Shown: positions 24,154 through 32,859 of the stretch, piece after piece
Layout: each line of letters opens with the position of its first letter
Numbering within the stretch: the stretch's first letter is position 1
Assembly (NCBI GenBank): GCA_902478605.1
Contig: CABSLQ010000020.1
Span: 1 to 46,419 of the forward strand
DNA: 46,419 nucleotides
Origin: an uncultured Oscillospiraceae bacterium
Lineage (GTDB): Bacteria; Bacillota; Clostridia; Oscillospirales; Acutalibacteraceae
Direction of reading: 5' to 3'
Translations under genes and position numbers: made by a program
The notes under the pieces: generated by a model
Databases searched by the model: none
Told to the model about the DNA's origin: nothing
Seen by the model: only the letters and a program-made list of their open reading frames with translations

Positions 24154-26823
24154 ATGAGAATCATACCGAGAAGAAAATGGCCGCGGCCTGTCGGGTACGC
24201 GTGCTTGTATATGGTCGCCTTTGTTCTGCCGATGCTGGTGCTGTTGGCGGTGTTTGCCGCCGTCGGCATCGCCCCCTTCGGGACCAAAAACCTGCTGGTC
24301 ACCGATATGGACGGCCAGTACGTCAGCTTTTTTGCCTACTACAAGGACACGCTGGCGAGCGGGGGCGATTTCTTCTACACCTTCAGCAAAAGCCTCGGCG
24401 GGGATATGCTGAGCTTTGCGGCTTACTACCTGCTCAGCCCCTTCAACCTGGTGCTTTTGCCCTTTTCCACCATGGACCTGCCCATTGGGATCCTGTTTCT
24501 GACACTGCTCAAGGTGGGAAGCGCCGGTCTGACCTGTGCCGTTTTTCTGTCTCTTGAGCGCCGGGAACGCAGCCTGCCCGGCGCGCTCCTTTTTTCGATG
24601 GGGTATGCGCTTTCCACCTATATGTTCGCCTATCAGCAGAATATTATCTGGCTTGACGGGATGATCGCCCTGCCCGTCGTGCTGCTGGGAATTCGCCGGC
24701 TGGTAACCCGCCGCCGGCGCCTGCTGTATATCCTCAGTCTGGCCTATATTTTAGTTATAAATTATTACATCGGGTATATGATTTGCATATTCGCCGTGCT
24801 GTATTTTTTGTTTCAGATATGGACGGTGCATCCCCGTTCTCCGCGGAGGAGATGGAAGGCGCGGGGACGGCTCCTGCTACGGTTTGGGACGGCGTCGCTG
24901 CTGGGGGGCGGTCTGGCCGCGGTGACGCTGCTCCCGTCGCTTTTGTCGCTGTCGGGCGGAGACAAGTCGCTGAATGCGCTGTCCAAGCTGACGCTGCAGC
25001 TGCGGTTCGACGCCGGTGCCTTTTTCTCCAAGCTGTTTACCGGCACCTTTCAGACCCAGGATATGTGGGGCAGCACGCTGCCCATGATTTTCTGCGGCCT
25101 GTTCGCCGTGGTGATGCTCATTCTGTACTTTTTCAACCGGCGTATTCGTAAGCAGGAAAAGCTGGCGGCTGGGATATGGCTTTTGCTGCTCTTCGCCGGC
25201 TTCGCCATACAGGCGCTGTATCTGGTATGGCATGCGTTCAATTTCCCGGTGGGTTTTCCCTCGCGGCAGGCATTTTTGTTTGTCTTCACCGTGCTGTATC
25301 TCGGATACCGTGGATTTTCCAAGATGCACCGCGGACTGAAGCTGCGGCATCTGGGGTTTGCACTGAGCCTGTTTTTGCTGCTGGCGGCCGTCATGTGCTA
25401 TCTGCATTATGACTGGCTGCGTGTGGCGCGCATCTGGAAGGACGTGGCGCTTTTCGGCGGATTTATTTTGCTGCTCGCGGTGCTTCTACGGCTGTGGGCG
25501 GGCCGCCCGGCCCGCATGCGTCCGCCTGTGCGCCGGTTTTGCGCGGCGTTCGTCACGGCGGCCCTGATCCTGCTGCAGGGCGCCAATCTGTACAGCAACG
25601 GCCGGCAGGTGCTGTCTCAGATGAATTACGCGAATGTGACGACCTATCCCGCTTATGTCGATGAGGTCAAGCCGGTAGTGGATGCCATCAAGGAGCAGGA
25701 CGACGGCTTTTACCGCTTGGAAAAGACCTTTCACCGCACCCCCAACGACAAGGGACGCAATGACCCCATGCTCTTTTCCTACAACGGCCTGTCCCATTTC
25801 TGCTCCACCGAAAAGATGTTTACCAAGAATTTTCTGGGCAAGCTCGGCTTCCGCAACAACGGGAACTGGGCCTGCTACTGGGAAGGATCCACCTTTGCGG
25901 TGGACTGCCTGCTCGGGGTAAAGTATAAGCTGGCCAAGAGTAAACTCGATCCGGTTTATGAAAAGCTGTTCACCGAAGGGGAAATAACCGCGTATGAAAA
26001 TCCGTATGCCCTCCCGCTGGGCTTCGCCGTGGCCGACGATGTGCTCGAAGCGGACATGGATACCCACGACCTGTTCGCCCTGCAGAACGGGCTGTTTTCC
26101 TCCATGACGGGGGGCTGCGCCGATTTGTTTGTCCGCGCGTCCAATGTGACCGAGTATGTGACCGGCATGACTGCCGCCGAGGAGGGCAGCGCCGTCCGGT
26201 ATACCCGGGACGCCGATGCACAGGAGGCCTATGTGGAGTACACCCTGTTTGCGGAACGGGAGGAACCGCTGTATGCCTATTTCCCCGACGCCGTTCTGCG
26301 CGGCGCGGATATCTACGTCAACGACCGTCGCCTGAGCGAATACTTTACCATCTGGCGGTATGGCATTGTGTCGCTCGGCCGGTTTGCGCCAGGGGAGCTG
26401 GTGACGGTGCGGCTGGTCCCCCGCAGCGACACGCTCCAGTACAGTGCGGCGCTCTTCTGCTACGAGGACATGACGGCGACGAAGGAAGCGGTGGTGTCTC
26501 TGCGCCGTGCCTCCTATCAGATCGAGGAGTACATCAATTCGTATTTCACCGGGACCATTACGGTGTCCGAGGCACGCAGCCGTCTGCTACTGACCATTCC
26601 GGCGGATGACGGCTGGAGTGTTTGGGTGGATGGGCAGAAAGCAGAGCCGCAGACGGTGTTCGGCGCGCTGCTGTCGGTGCCGCTGACCCCTGGCACCCAC
26701 ACGGTGACTCTGCGTTACATGCCGCCCGGTTTCACGGCGGGCGCGTGCCTATCGGGTGCCGTGGTGCTGTATCTCATCGGCGCCGGTCTCTGGCAGGCAT
26801 ATAAAAAACGGAAGGCTATATAG
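24154..26823 (+). CDS. YfhO-family membrane protein (GT-C-like glycosyltransferase)
   Basis: An 889-residue polytopic membrane protein. The N-terminal half carries about 11-12 membrane segments with the family start GTKNLLVTDMDGQYVSFFAYYKD and GGDFFYTFSKSLGGDMLSFAAYYLLSPFN. Acidic residues on the first outer loop fit a GT-C active site. The C-terminal third is an extracytoplasmic beta-rich domain, then a final span. Bacillus YfhO/YfhO2 proteins glycosylate lipoteichoic acid; the sugar here is unknown. The last codons overlap the convergent alkD-like gene by 8 bases within a shared palindrome. Confidence 0.88.
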   Translation: MRIIPRRKWPRPVGYACLYMVAFVLPMLVLLAVFAAVGIAPFGTKNLLVTDMDGQYVSFFAYYKDTLASGGDFFYTFSKSLGGDMLSFAAYYLLSPFNLVLLPFSTMDLPIGILFLTLLKVGSAGLTCAVFLSLERRERSLPGALLFSMGYALSTYMFAYQQNIIWLDGMIALPVVLLGIRRLVTRRRRLLYILSLAYILVINYYIGYMICIFAVLYFLFQIWTVHPRSPRRRWKARGRLLLRFGTASLLGGGLAAVTLLPSLLSLSGGDKSLNALSKLTLQLRFDAGAFFSKLFTGTFQTQDMWGSTLPMIFCGLFAVVMLILYFFNRRIRKQEKLAAGIWLLLLFAGFAIQALYLVWHAFNFPVGFPSRQAFLFVFTVLYLGYRGFSKMHRGLKLRHLGFALSLFLLLAAVMCYLHYDWLRVARIWKDVALFGGFILLLAVLLRLWAGRPARMRPPVRRFCAAFVTAALILLQGANLYSNGRQVLSQMNYANVTTYPAYVDEVKPVVDAIKEQDDGFYRLEKTFHRTPNDKGRNDPMLFSYNGLSHFCSTEKMFTKNFLGKLGFRNNGNWACYWEGSTFAVDCLLGVKYKLAKSKLDPVYEKLFTEGEITAYENPYALPLGFAVADDVLEADMDTHDLFALQNGLFSSMTGGCADLFVRASNVTEYVTGMTAAEEGSAVRYTRDADAQEAYVEYTLFAEREEPLYAYFPDAVLRGADIYVNDRRLSEYFTIWRYGIVSLGRFAPGELVTVRLVPRSDTLQYSAALFCYEDMTATKEAVVSLRRASYQIEEYINSYFTGTITVSEARSRLLLTIPADDGWSVWVDGQKAEPQTVFGALLSVPLTPGTHTVTLRYMPPGFTAGACLSGAVVLYLIGAGLWQAYKKRKAI

Positions 26824-26836
26824 CTTTCCGTTTTTT
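26803..26836. terminator. Palindromic terminator shared by two convergent coding ends
   Basis: A 34-bp near-perfect palindrome (AAAAAACGG... to ...CCGTTTTTT, one mismatched pair) centred on TATA. It contains the stop codons of both yfhO and the alkD-like gene. Both reading frames across it encode the same last six residues, KKRKAI. It has a T-run in both directions. Confidence 0.85.
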
Positions 26837-27502
26837 GCTGCGCAGCAGTCCCCGCTGGGCGGGGGTGACGCAGCGGGATTCCACCGCCTTCTGCAGCGCC
26901 TTGTTATACGTGAAATCGTCCAGCCGGCATTCCTCCAGCCAGGCAAGCGTTTTTTCCGGAAAGCGGACGTAGCAGACGGAGAGAGCCCAGGCAACCGCCA
27001 TGCGGGCGTAATACCCCGGCTGCTCTACCGTGCCGAGCAATTCCAGCACCCGATCGATGTGGTCGTTGTCCACATAATAAAACAGCAGCATCACGACCCC
27101 GAACCGGGCGGCGAACTCTTCTTCCGATGACAGATAGGGGAGCACGAAATCCCATACGATCCCGGGGCAGCGGGCAGCCAGCTTGAACCCGCTGCAGAAG
27201 CTGTCGCACAGCGACCAGTTGGTAATTTTTGGTACAAAGGAAGCCGCGAGGGGCAGAACCGTTTCCGGCCTGTCGGGCAGACAGCCGATTACCATGCCCT
27301 GCAGCATGGTTTCTTCAAAGCTGTCTTCGGTCAGGCGGGACAGACAGGCGACCCCTTCCTCCCGTGCCAGTTCGCGCGCCAGCCGGCGCAGGGAAGGCAG
27401 CCGCACCCCCAACAGGTTGTCCACGCCGGGCAGCAGCCCCGCCTGAAAGGCGCGGTAGTCCGGCTCGGCCAGGGCCTGCAGCCGCTGCTTGATGGAAATC
27501 AT
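26816..27502 (-). CDS. DNA alkylation repair protein, AlkD-like
   Basis: A 228-residue all-helical (HEAT-like) protein resembling AlkD glycosylases, which remove alkylated bases without base flipping. Landmarks are LGVRLPSLRRLARELA, EETMLQGMVIG, ITNWSLCDSFCSGFK, the AVAWALSVCYVRFPEKTLAWLE helix pair, and DFTYNKALQKAVESRC near the end. Its ATG overlaps the stop codon of the upstream AraC gene (4 bases), so it is translationally coupled to that regulator. Some small AlkD relatives have lost repair activity, so function is likely rather than certain. Confidence 0.85.
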   Translation of the reverse strand: MISIKQRLQALAEPDYRAFQAGLLPGVDNLLGVRLPSLRRLARELAREEGVACLSRLTEDSFEETMLQGMVIGCLPDRPETVLPLAASFVPKITNWSLCDSFCSGFKLAARCPGIVWDFVLPYLSSEEEFAARFGVVMLLFYYVDNDHIDRVLELLGTVEQPGYYARMAVAWALSVCYVRFPEKTLAWLEECRLDDFTYNKALQKAVESRCVTPAQRGLLRSKKRKAI

Positions 27503-28344
27503 ACGATCGCCCCCCTTGCCGCTGCGGGCGCATCGGGGGCGCCGAGCGTTTTTTTGCGGTATGCCGAGGGAGATTCGCCGGTCAGACGGCGGAAAACATG
27601 GGAAAAGTACTGTGGGTCATCGTAGCCGAGACGCGCGGCAATCGCCGTCACGGACAGCCGGGACTGTGCAAGCAGCGTGCGGGCCAGGCAAATTTTGCGG
27701 TCCAGATGATACGCGTGCGGTGTCTGACCGAACCGCCGCTTGAACAGCTTGATGACATAATCCTCCGACCGGTAAATATGGGCCGCCAGCTCACGAATGG
27801 AAAAGGTGCGTTCCGGATGGCCGTCGAGAAGTGCTTTTAGTCGGTCCGCATCGTCGGGCGGCGCGCTGTGTCCTGCCTGCGCAGCGGCCGCAGCCGCTAG
27901 AATTTCATGAAATTTAAGCGCGCAGCGGGCGGGAACGGCCGGATCCGCCGGATTGGCCGTCAGGACGAACAATTCGCGGAACAGCGATTCCACCGGACAG
28001 GCATGTATCACCGCGCGTCCGGTCAGCCCGTAGGCGTCGAGAAGCGCCGAGACCAGCGGCCCCCAGGCGTTGATAAAGATTTTGGTCCAGGGCAGGCGGC
28101 TGTCACTGTGGTAGGCGTGGCGGCTGCCGGGGGGCAGGATATACATGTCGCCCGCCGATGCGGTTTCGGTCACGCCTTCCAGTGTGACAACACCCGTCCC
28201 CTTTACAATGTATTCCGCTACGCAGACGGGCGAATGCTCCCGGGCGATGGCATAGGAACCGTCGCAGTAGGAAATGCCGCACATCTCCACCGCAAAGGGA
28301 ACGGCCGTTTCGGGAGGCAGAAAGCAGTGAATATCTTCCTTCAC
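27499..28344 (-). CDS. AraC-family transcriptional regulator
   Basis: A 281-residue regulator with an AraC cupin (VAEYIVKGTGVVTLEGV, MYILPPGSRHAYHSD, about 40-95) and C-terminal helix-turn-helix pair (about 180-270: SIRELAAHIYRSEDYVIKLFKRRFG, VTAIAARLGYDDPQYFSHVFRRLTG). The start is GTG, preceded by AAAGGTG. It is divergent from the DUF4965-like enzyme, its likely target, and overlaps the alkD-like gene downstream. Confidence 0.9.
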   Translation of the reverse strand: MKEDIHCFLPPETAVPFAVEMCGISYCDGSYAIAREHSPVCVAEYIVKGTGVVTLEGVTETASAGDMYILPPGSRHAYHSDSRLPWTKIFINAWGPLVSALLDAYGLTGRAVIHACPVESLFRELFVLTANPADPAVPARCALKFHEILAAAAAAQAGHSAPPDDADRLKALLDGHPERTFSIRELAAHIYRSEDYVIKLFKRRFGQTPHAYHLDRKICLARTLLAQSRLSVTAIAARLGYDDPQYFSHVFRRLTGESPSAYRKKTLGAPDAPAAARGAIV

Positions 28345-28393
28345 TTGTTTTTCACACCTTTTATCGGATTTTTCCTCTTCATATCCCCTTTTA

Positions 28394-28408
28394 GTAATAG
28401 TATATTAC
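28394..28408. promoter_or_regulatory. Palindrome in the AraC / DUF4965 divergent promoter
   Basis: Perfect arms GTAATA and TATTAC around GTA. It overlaps the -10 box of the minus-strand promoter and a possible TATATT box on the plus strand (with TTCATA 17 bases upstream). It is a candidate operator for divergent control. Confidence 0.4.
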
Positions 28409-28427
28409 ATTTAGAAATGGCTTGCAA
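28399..28427 (-). promoter_or_regulatory. Promoter of the third AraC gene
   Basis: On the minus strand, TTGCAA (28427-28422) and TATACT (28404-28399) with a 17-base spacer, and a leader of about 48 bases. Confidence 0.6.
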
Positions 28428-28460
28428 GAGCGCCATCCCAAACAGAAAGGAAGAGACGAT

Positions 28461-30389
28461 ATGAAATTGCGCGCGCCGGCTTACCCGCTGGTGACGGTGG
28501 ATCCGTACACCAGCGTGTGGAGCATGCACGATCGCCTCAATGGAGGAGAAACCCGTCACTGGACCGGCAAGGATATGTGTCTCACCGGCCTTGCGGTCAT
28601 AGACGGCGATACCTGGTGTTTTATGGGGGACGCGGCCGCCGGCGGCTGGCAGCCGATGGAACAGCTGTCCGTGGCGGTGGCGGCCTTTTCCACCACTTAT
28701 GTATTCCGCGCCGCCGGCGTGGAGCTGACGGCGGCTTTCCTGTCCCCGGTGTTTCCCGACGACATCGGGCTGCTGTCCCGGCCGGCATCCTATCTGCATG
28801 TGCAGATAGCGTCGTTGGACGGCCGGGATCATGTGGTGGAGGTGACCGTCCGGGCTTCGGAGCAGTTCTGCCTCGATCACCGGGGACAGTGCCCCGTGAT
28901 TACCGAAGCGGTGAAGGCGGCGCCCGGCGTGGCGACTGTGCGGATGTACGGGCAGGAGCAGGCCGTTTTGGGCAAAAGCGGGGACGATCTGCGCATCGAC
29001 TGGGGCTATTTTTATCTGTCGGCGAACGGGCGGAGCACGGCCGGCCGCATGCCGGAGGGCAATTTCGGCGATATGGCTTGGGTATACACGCAGACGGCCC
29101 TGTCCACGGCAGGGGAGCGGGATGTGCTCATCGTGCTGGCGTATGACGATGTGTATGCGCTGACCTATTTCGGGCAGCCGCTCAAATCCTGCTGGAACGC
29201 CGACGGCACTTCCATTGAAACGGTCATTGCCCGCGCCTTTGATGAATATGACGCTGTAGCGGGCCGTGCCGCTGAATGGGATCAGCAGCTTGTCCGGGAA
29301 GCGGAGCAGGCAGGCGGCCGTGAATATGCCGATCTGCTCCGCCTGGCAATGCGGCAGGCGATCGCCGCCCATAAAACGGCGGTGGATCCCGACGGGAATC
29401 TGCTGTTTGTTTCCAAGGAATGCTTCAGCAACGGCTGCGCTGCAACGGTGGATGTCAGCTATCCCTCTATGCCGCTTTTTCTGCTGTACAATACCGAGCT
29501 GGTCAAGGGGATGATGCGCCCCATTTTCCACTATGCGAATTCCGGACGATGGCCCTTTGATTTTGCACCGCACGACGTGGGCTTTTATCCGATCCTCAAC
29601 GGGCAGGTATACAGCGCCGGCGTGGATCCCCGCCAGCAAATGCCGGTGGAGGAGTGCGGGAACATGCTGATTATGGCGGCGGCCGTTTCCGCCGTGGACG
29701 GCGACGCCTCTTTTGCGGGGGAGCATCGCGCTTTGCTGCAGACCTGGGCGGAATATCTTCTCCGGCACGGGCTGGATCCGGAGGATCAGCTGTGCACCGA
29801 TGATTTTGCCGGGCATCTGGCGCATAATTGCAATTTGTCGCTCAAGGCCATTATGGGGCTGGCCGGTTATGGCTATCTTTGCCGCCGGTGGGGCGAAGAT
29901 AGCGAGGGCGCCCGGTATGAAACGGCCGCACGCGGGATGGCGGCGGCGTGGCTGGAACGGGCGGCGGACGGGGATGGCAGCTTCCGCCTCGCGTTCGATA
30001 AGCCCGGTACCTTCAGCATGAAATATAATGTGGTGTGGGATAAGCTGTTCGGTACCGGCCTGTTTCCACCCGAAGCGATAGCGGGCGAACTGGCGGGCTA
30101 TGCCCGGCATGGCAATCCGTACGGCCTGCCGCTCGACAGCCGGGCCGATTACACCAAATCGGATTGGCTGGTTTGGACGGCCGCGCTGGCGGACAGCCGC
30201 GAGGCGTTTATGGACTGGATCCATCCGCTGTGGCTGGCCTATGATAAATCCCCCTCGCGGGTGCCCATGACCGACTGGTATTCCACCGTAACCGCCCAGC
30301 AGGTTGGGTTTCAAAACCGCTCCGTGCAGGGCGGGCTGTTCATCAAGCTGCTCGAAGCCAAGGGGCTATGCCGGTTCCGCCCGGTATAA
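28461..30389 (+). CDS. DUF4965/glutaminase A (GtaA)-like protein
   Basis: A 642-residue protein with no signal peptide. The N-terminal beta domain (about 1-270) begins RAPAYPLVTVDPYTSVWSMHDRLN, the typical start of GtaA-like proteins. The C-terminal part (about 290-640) looks like an alpha/alpha barrel: SKECFSNGCAATVDVSYPS, HDVGFYPILNGQVY, NLSLKAIMGLAGYG, KYNVVWDKLFGTGLF and VPMTDWYSTVTAQQVGFQNRSVQGG. Fungal relatives are called glutaminase A. Most bacterial members occur in carbohydrate loci and have no proven activity, so a glycan-directed hydrolase is equally possible. The ATG at 28461 follows AAGGAAGAG. It is controlled, presumably, by the divergent AraC protein. Confidence 0.8.
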   Translation: MKLRAPAYPLVTVDPYTSVWSMHDRLNGGETRHWTGKDMCLTGLAVIDGDTWCFMGDAAAGGWQPMEQLSVAVAAFSTTYVFRAAGVELTAAFLSPVFPDDIGLLSRPASYLHVQIASLDGRDHVVEVTVRASEQFCLDHRGQCPVITEAVKAAPGVATVRMYGQEQAVLGKSGDDLRIDWGYFYLSANGRSTAGRMPEGNFGDMAWVYTQTALSTAGERDVLIVLAYDDVYALTYFGQPLKSCWNADGTSIETVIARAFDEYDAVAGRAAEWDQQLVREAEQAGGREYADLLRLAMRQAIAAHKTAVDPDGNLLFVSKECFSNGCAATVDVSYPSMPLFLLYNTELVKGMMRPIFHYANSGRWPFDFAPHDVGFYPILNGQVYSAGVDPRQQMPVEECGNMLIMAAAVSAVDGDASFAGEHRALLQTWAEYLLRHGLDPEDQLCTDDFAGHLAHNCNLSLKAIMGLAGYGYLCRRWGEDSEGARYETAARGMAAAWLERAADGDGSFRLAFDKPGTFSMKYNVVWDKLFGTGLFPPEAIAGELAGYARHGNPYGLPLDSRADYTKSDWLVWTAALADSREAFMDWIHPLWLAYDKSPSRVPMTDWYSTVTAQQVGFQNRSVQGGLFIKLLEAKGLCRFRPV

Positions 30390-30397
30390 ACGCATAC

Positions 30398-30442
30398 ACA
30401 AGGGCCTTCCATCCGTATCGGATGGAAGGCCCTTGTTTGTTT
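30398..30442. terminator. Strong bidirectional terminator
   Basis: A perfect 17-bp stem, ACAAGGGCCTTCCATCC with GGATGGAAGGCCCTTGT, loop GTATC, then TTGTTT. It lies between the DUF4965-like gene and the convergent second sigma-fusion gene and overlaps the latter's stop codon. Confidence 0.88.
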
Positions 30443-32558
30443 ACTGGGATAGACGGTGTAAATCGGTTCCGTCTGCCCGCGCCCGGCAAAACACCTGTTC
30501 CTGGGTAAAGAAGTACACATTTTCGTTGTCGAAGGTGTAAAAGCCTTTCCCGACATCGGCCTGTATAGAAGAGGGCCACGAACCGGTTTTCCCCGCCAGC
30601 GTTTGGGTAGATGGCCGGCCGACGGCGTCGCTGCCCGGCCAGAAGCCGAGGGTACCGTTCTGATAGGGCGAGTAAAAAATGAGAGTCGTTTGGGGAGCGG
30701 TGAACAGCGGCACAGGGGTGTCGGAGCGCGTATACTCCAGCGCGTACAGCCGCCCGTTTGCCGCGGTGTAATACAGCGTATTGTCCTGCAGCAGAATGGA
30801 CCAGACGTCCGGAAGTGCGGCGATAAGCTCCTCCTGGCCGGTGCGCAGCTGTAACGCATACAAGGCAAAATTGCCTATATACAGCAGGGTGTCATTCTGT
30901 ACCGCCATATACCGGAGATTTTGGACGCTGCTTTTCAGCACAGAGGTTTTCCCGGTGATGAGATCGATCTTATACAAGGTATAATCCCCGATGCCTTCCA
31001 CGGCGAAGTACCCCGTATCGCCCACCACAAATAAAAACCAGGCGTTGAGCGTGCTCATCAGCTCTTTCCCGCTGCCGTCGGTGCGCACGCGCCACAGGCC
31101 GTTGCCGCAGAAGTAGATCCAGTCGCCCACCACGTTCAGGCAGATGTGCCCCGACTCGTGCTGGTCCACCATCTGCTGGCTGGATCCGTCCGTTTTCATC
31201 TTCATCAGATAGCGGTAACCGTTGCCCGTCACGTAATACAGCCAGTCCCCCTGCTTGGCGACATAGCCCCGGTTGTCTGACAGATGATTGGGGGCGTTGC
31301 CCACCGTATTGGCCTGCCCGGGGGTATAGTCGGGGACAAAGGCGGCGGCTGCGGTGGTCGTCGCGGCTGCCGTGGTGCCGGACGGGACCGTGGTGGTCGG
31401 CCGGCCGGCGGTGCTCGGCGGGGTGTTGGTTTGCTTTTCGGTTGGGGAGGAAACGCTGCCCCCTGTGACGGCGGCTGTGGGATTGGTTGAATCGGCCGCT
31501 ATGAAGGTACCCGTCTGGGTCTGCGCGGACGGATCGGTTGCAGGGGGGATGATCGCCTCCGTCGCGGTCTCCCCGATCGGCGCGGTGGGTATCGTCCCCT
31601 CCGCGGCCGCGGAGGAAGCAGCATATCCATATACCGGTGCCGGGCCGTCTGCCGGCAGCGTTGTCCGCCCGTGCAGCGCCAGCGCCGTCAACGCGGAAGC
31701 GGCCACCGAGATGCCCACCACGATGGAAGCCACCCGCAGCAGCGCCTGGTTGCGCTGCCGTTTTGAGAGCTTAGCCACCACCGTGTCCATGGGAGCCGGC
31801 TTTTTCGCGCTGCGCAATACATTGTCAAGGATTCCCTGCGCCACGGTGGCGCTGAGGATACCGGTACCGATGGAGTCCCGCATGGAGGTGGCCAAAAAGG
31901 ACAGCAGACCGCCCCGGCTGTACATCGGCTTGTCGATCCCGCGCGCCTTGAGCGCCTGGATTAGCGCCTTTTTTGCCGTGCGAAACCGGCTACGGATGGT
32001 GGAAGGTGCCTTGCCATCCATACGGGCGATTTCCGACAGCCGCAGTCCGTCGTAATACACCAGCACAAGCAGCCGCGCCTGTTCCTCGGGCAGACCGCGC
32101 AGCACCGACGCAATATCGAGCGCCACCTCCTGCTCAAATTCGGGCAGGCGGCCGTCCTCCGTCTGCCGCAGCATATCGTCCGCTTCGGGCAGATAGGTCC
32201 ATTCCTTTTCGTTTTTCTCCTGCAGCTGCAGGGCGCAGTTGCGGGCGATTTGCCGGATCCAGACGTAAAAGGCGGCGGGGGCCTTCAGCTGGTCCATATG
32301 CTGCAGCGCACGCAGATAGGTCGTCTGCAGTGCGTCGAGAATATCGTTTTCCTGATCCAGAACGGAACGGATCGTGAGAAACACGGCACGATAGGTCAGC
32401 ATAAACAGCTGAGAGAACGCCTCGGTATCGCCGTTCATGGCTTTTTGAACCAGCTCGGGATCGATGGATACCGGCTGATCCTCCGTCTGCTCCATGGCGA
32501 TGAGAGCGCCGGGCGCTTCGTCCAGCCGCAGGTGATCCTGTTCGTCCAACGCTGTCAT
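30441..32558 (-). CDS. Second sigma-70-like / membrane / propeller fusion protein
   Basis: A 705-residue paralogue of the fusion at 12372-14519 with the same layout. Sigma region 2 is at about 36-105 (DTEAFSQLFMLTYRAVFLTIRS, DILDALQTTYLRAL). Region 4 is at about 148-205 (LPEEQARLLVLVYYDGLRLSEIA, STIRSRFRTAKKAL). The conserved juxtamembrane stretch GIDKPMYSRGG...SATVAQGILDNVL is at about 207-250. One span lies at about 274-295 after a basic KRQRN patch, giving an inside sigma domain. A long Thr/Pro/Ala linker (to about 425) leads to a DUF5050-like propeller (GDWLYYVTGNGYRYLMKMKTDG, GDWIYFCGNGLWRVRTDG). I chose the ATG at 32558, after AGGGGAAGGGG. It is divergent from the cohesin/dockerin gene run and a candidate regulator of it. 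Confidence 0.86.
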   Translation of the reverse strand: MTALDEQDHLRLDEAPGALIAMEQTEDQPVSIDPELVQKAMNGDTEAFSQLFMLTYRAVFLTIRSVLDQENDILDALQTTYLRALQHMDQLKAPAAFYVWIRQIARNCALQLQEKNEKEWTYLPEADDMLRQTEDGRLPEFEQEVALDIASVLRGLPEEQARLLVLVYYDGLRLSEIARMDGKAPSTIRSRFRTAKKALIQALKARGIDKPMYSRGGLLSFLATSMRDSIGTGILSATVAQGILDNVLRSAKKPAPMDTVVAKLSKRQRNQALLRVASIVVGISVAASALTALALHGRTTLPADGPAPVYGYAASSAAAEGTIPTAPIGETATEAIIPPATDPSAQTQTGTFIAADSTNPTAAVTGGSVSSPTEKQTNTPPSTAGRPTTTVPSGTTAAATTTAAAAFVPDYTPGQANTVGNAPNHLSDNRGYVAKQGDWLYYVTGNGYRYLMKMKTDGSSQQMVDQHESGHICLNVVGDWIYFCGNGLWRVRTDGSGKELMSTLNAWFLFVVGDTGYFAVEGIGDYTLYKIDLITGKTSVLKSSVQNLRYMAVQNDTLLYIGNFALYALQLRTGQEELIAALPDVWSILLQDNTLYYTAANGRLYALEYTRSDTPVPLFTAPQTTLIFYSPYQNGTLGFWPGSDAVGRPSTQTLAGKTGSWPSSIQADVGKGFYTFDNENVYFFTQEQVFCRARADGTDLHRLSQ

Positions 32559-32591
32559 CCCCTTCCCCTGCAAAGGTTTCTCCACACAATA

Positions 32592-32620
32592 AGCATATCC
32601 GGCAAAATTCGATCTGTCAA
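32592..32620 (-). promoter_or_regulatory. SigmaA-type promoter of the second sigma-fusion gene
   Basis: On the minus strand, TTGACA (32620-32615) and TATGCT (32597-32592) with a 17-base spacer, about 27 bases from the predicted transcript start to the ATG. It closely matches the promoter of the first fusion gene (TTGACA-17-TATGAT). Confidence 0.65.
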
Positions 32621-32712
32621 TGATAAGGCGCATATGCAGCACCAAAAATCCACAAATTGCCTAAAAATATGGTTTTTAAAAGGGCAAAACGCTGATTTTT
32701 AAATTTTCCATT

Positions 32713-32728
32713 AAAACGTCGTCGTTTT
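32713..32728. promoter_or_regulatory. Inverted repeat upstream of the surface operon
   Basis: Perfect arms AAAACG and CGTTTT around TCGT. The AAAACGTC string is reminiscent of ECF-type -35/-10 blocks (AAC and CGTC), but the spacing does not fit a standard ECF promoter, so it may be an operator or chance. Confidence 0.3.
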
Positions 32729-32859
32729 TGGGTGGTACAACAGTCTTTATATATGGAAAAGATGTGCGGGGACGGCAATTCCCGGGATTCCCGGCCAACG
32801 ATACATGGAAAGGGCGCCGGGCAAAGAGATGGGATGGGACAATGAAGGAAACGGGTGGC

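Larger units (their letters stand above)
32559..32859. other. Divergent control region, sigma fusion and surface operon
   Basis: About 300 A/T-rich bases without a convincing gene, unlike the GC-rich surroundings. The minus-strand promoter is at 32620-32592. A 16-bp inverted repeat lies at 32713-32728. On the plus side I find a TATATAT tract at 32748-32754 but no good -35 box, so the surface operon may use a non-sigmaA promoter. Confidence 0.5.

Noticed and set aside
28341..30314. 657-codon minus-strand frame opposite the DUF4965-like gene
   Set aside because: Long open antisense frames are expected in GC-rich coding DNA. The product is His/Arg/Gly-rich without motifs, while the plus frame carries family motifs.
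32680..32735. AAAAC...CGTC blocks as an ECF-type promoter for the surface operon
   Set aside because: The distance between the blocks is about 26 bases, not the usual 16-17, so I list only the inverted repeat and leave the promoter open.
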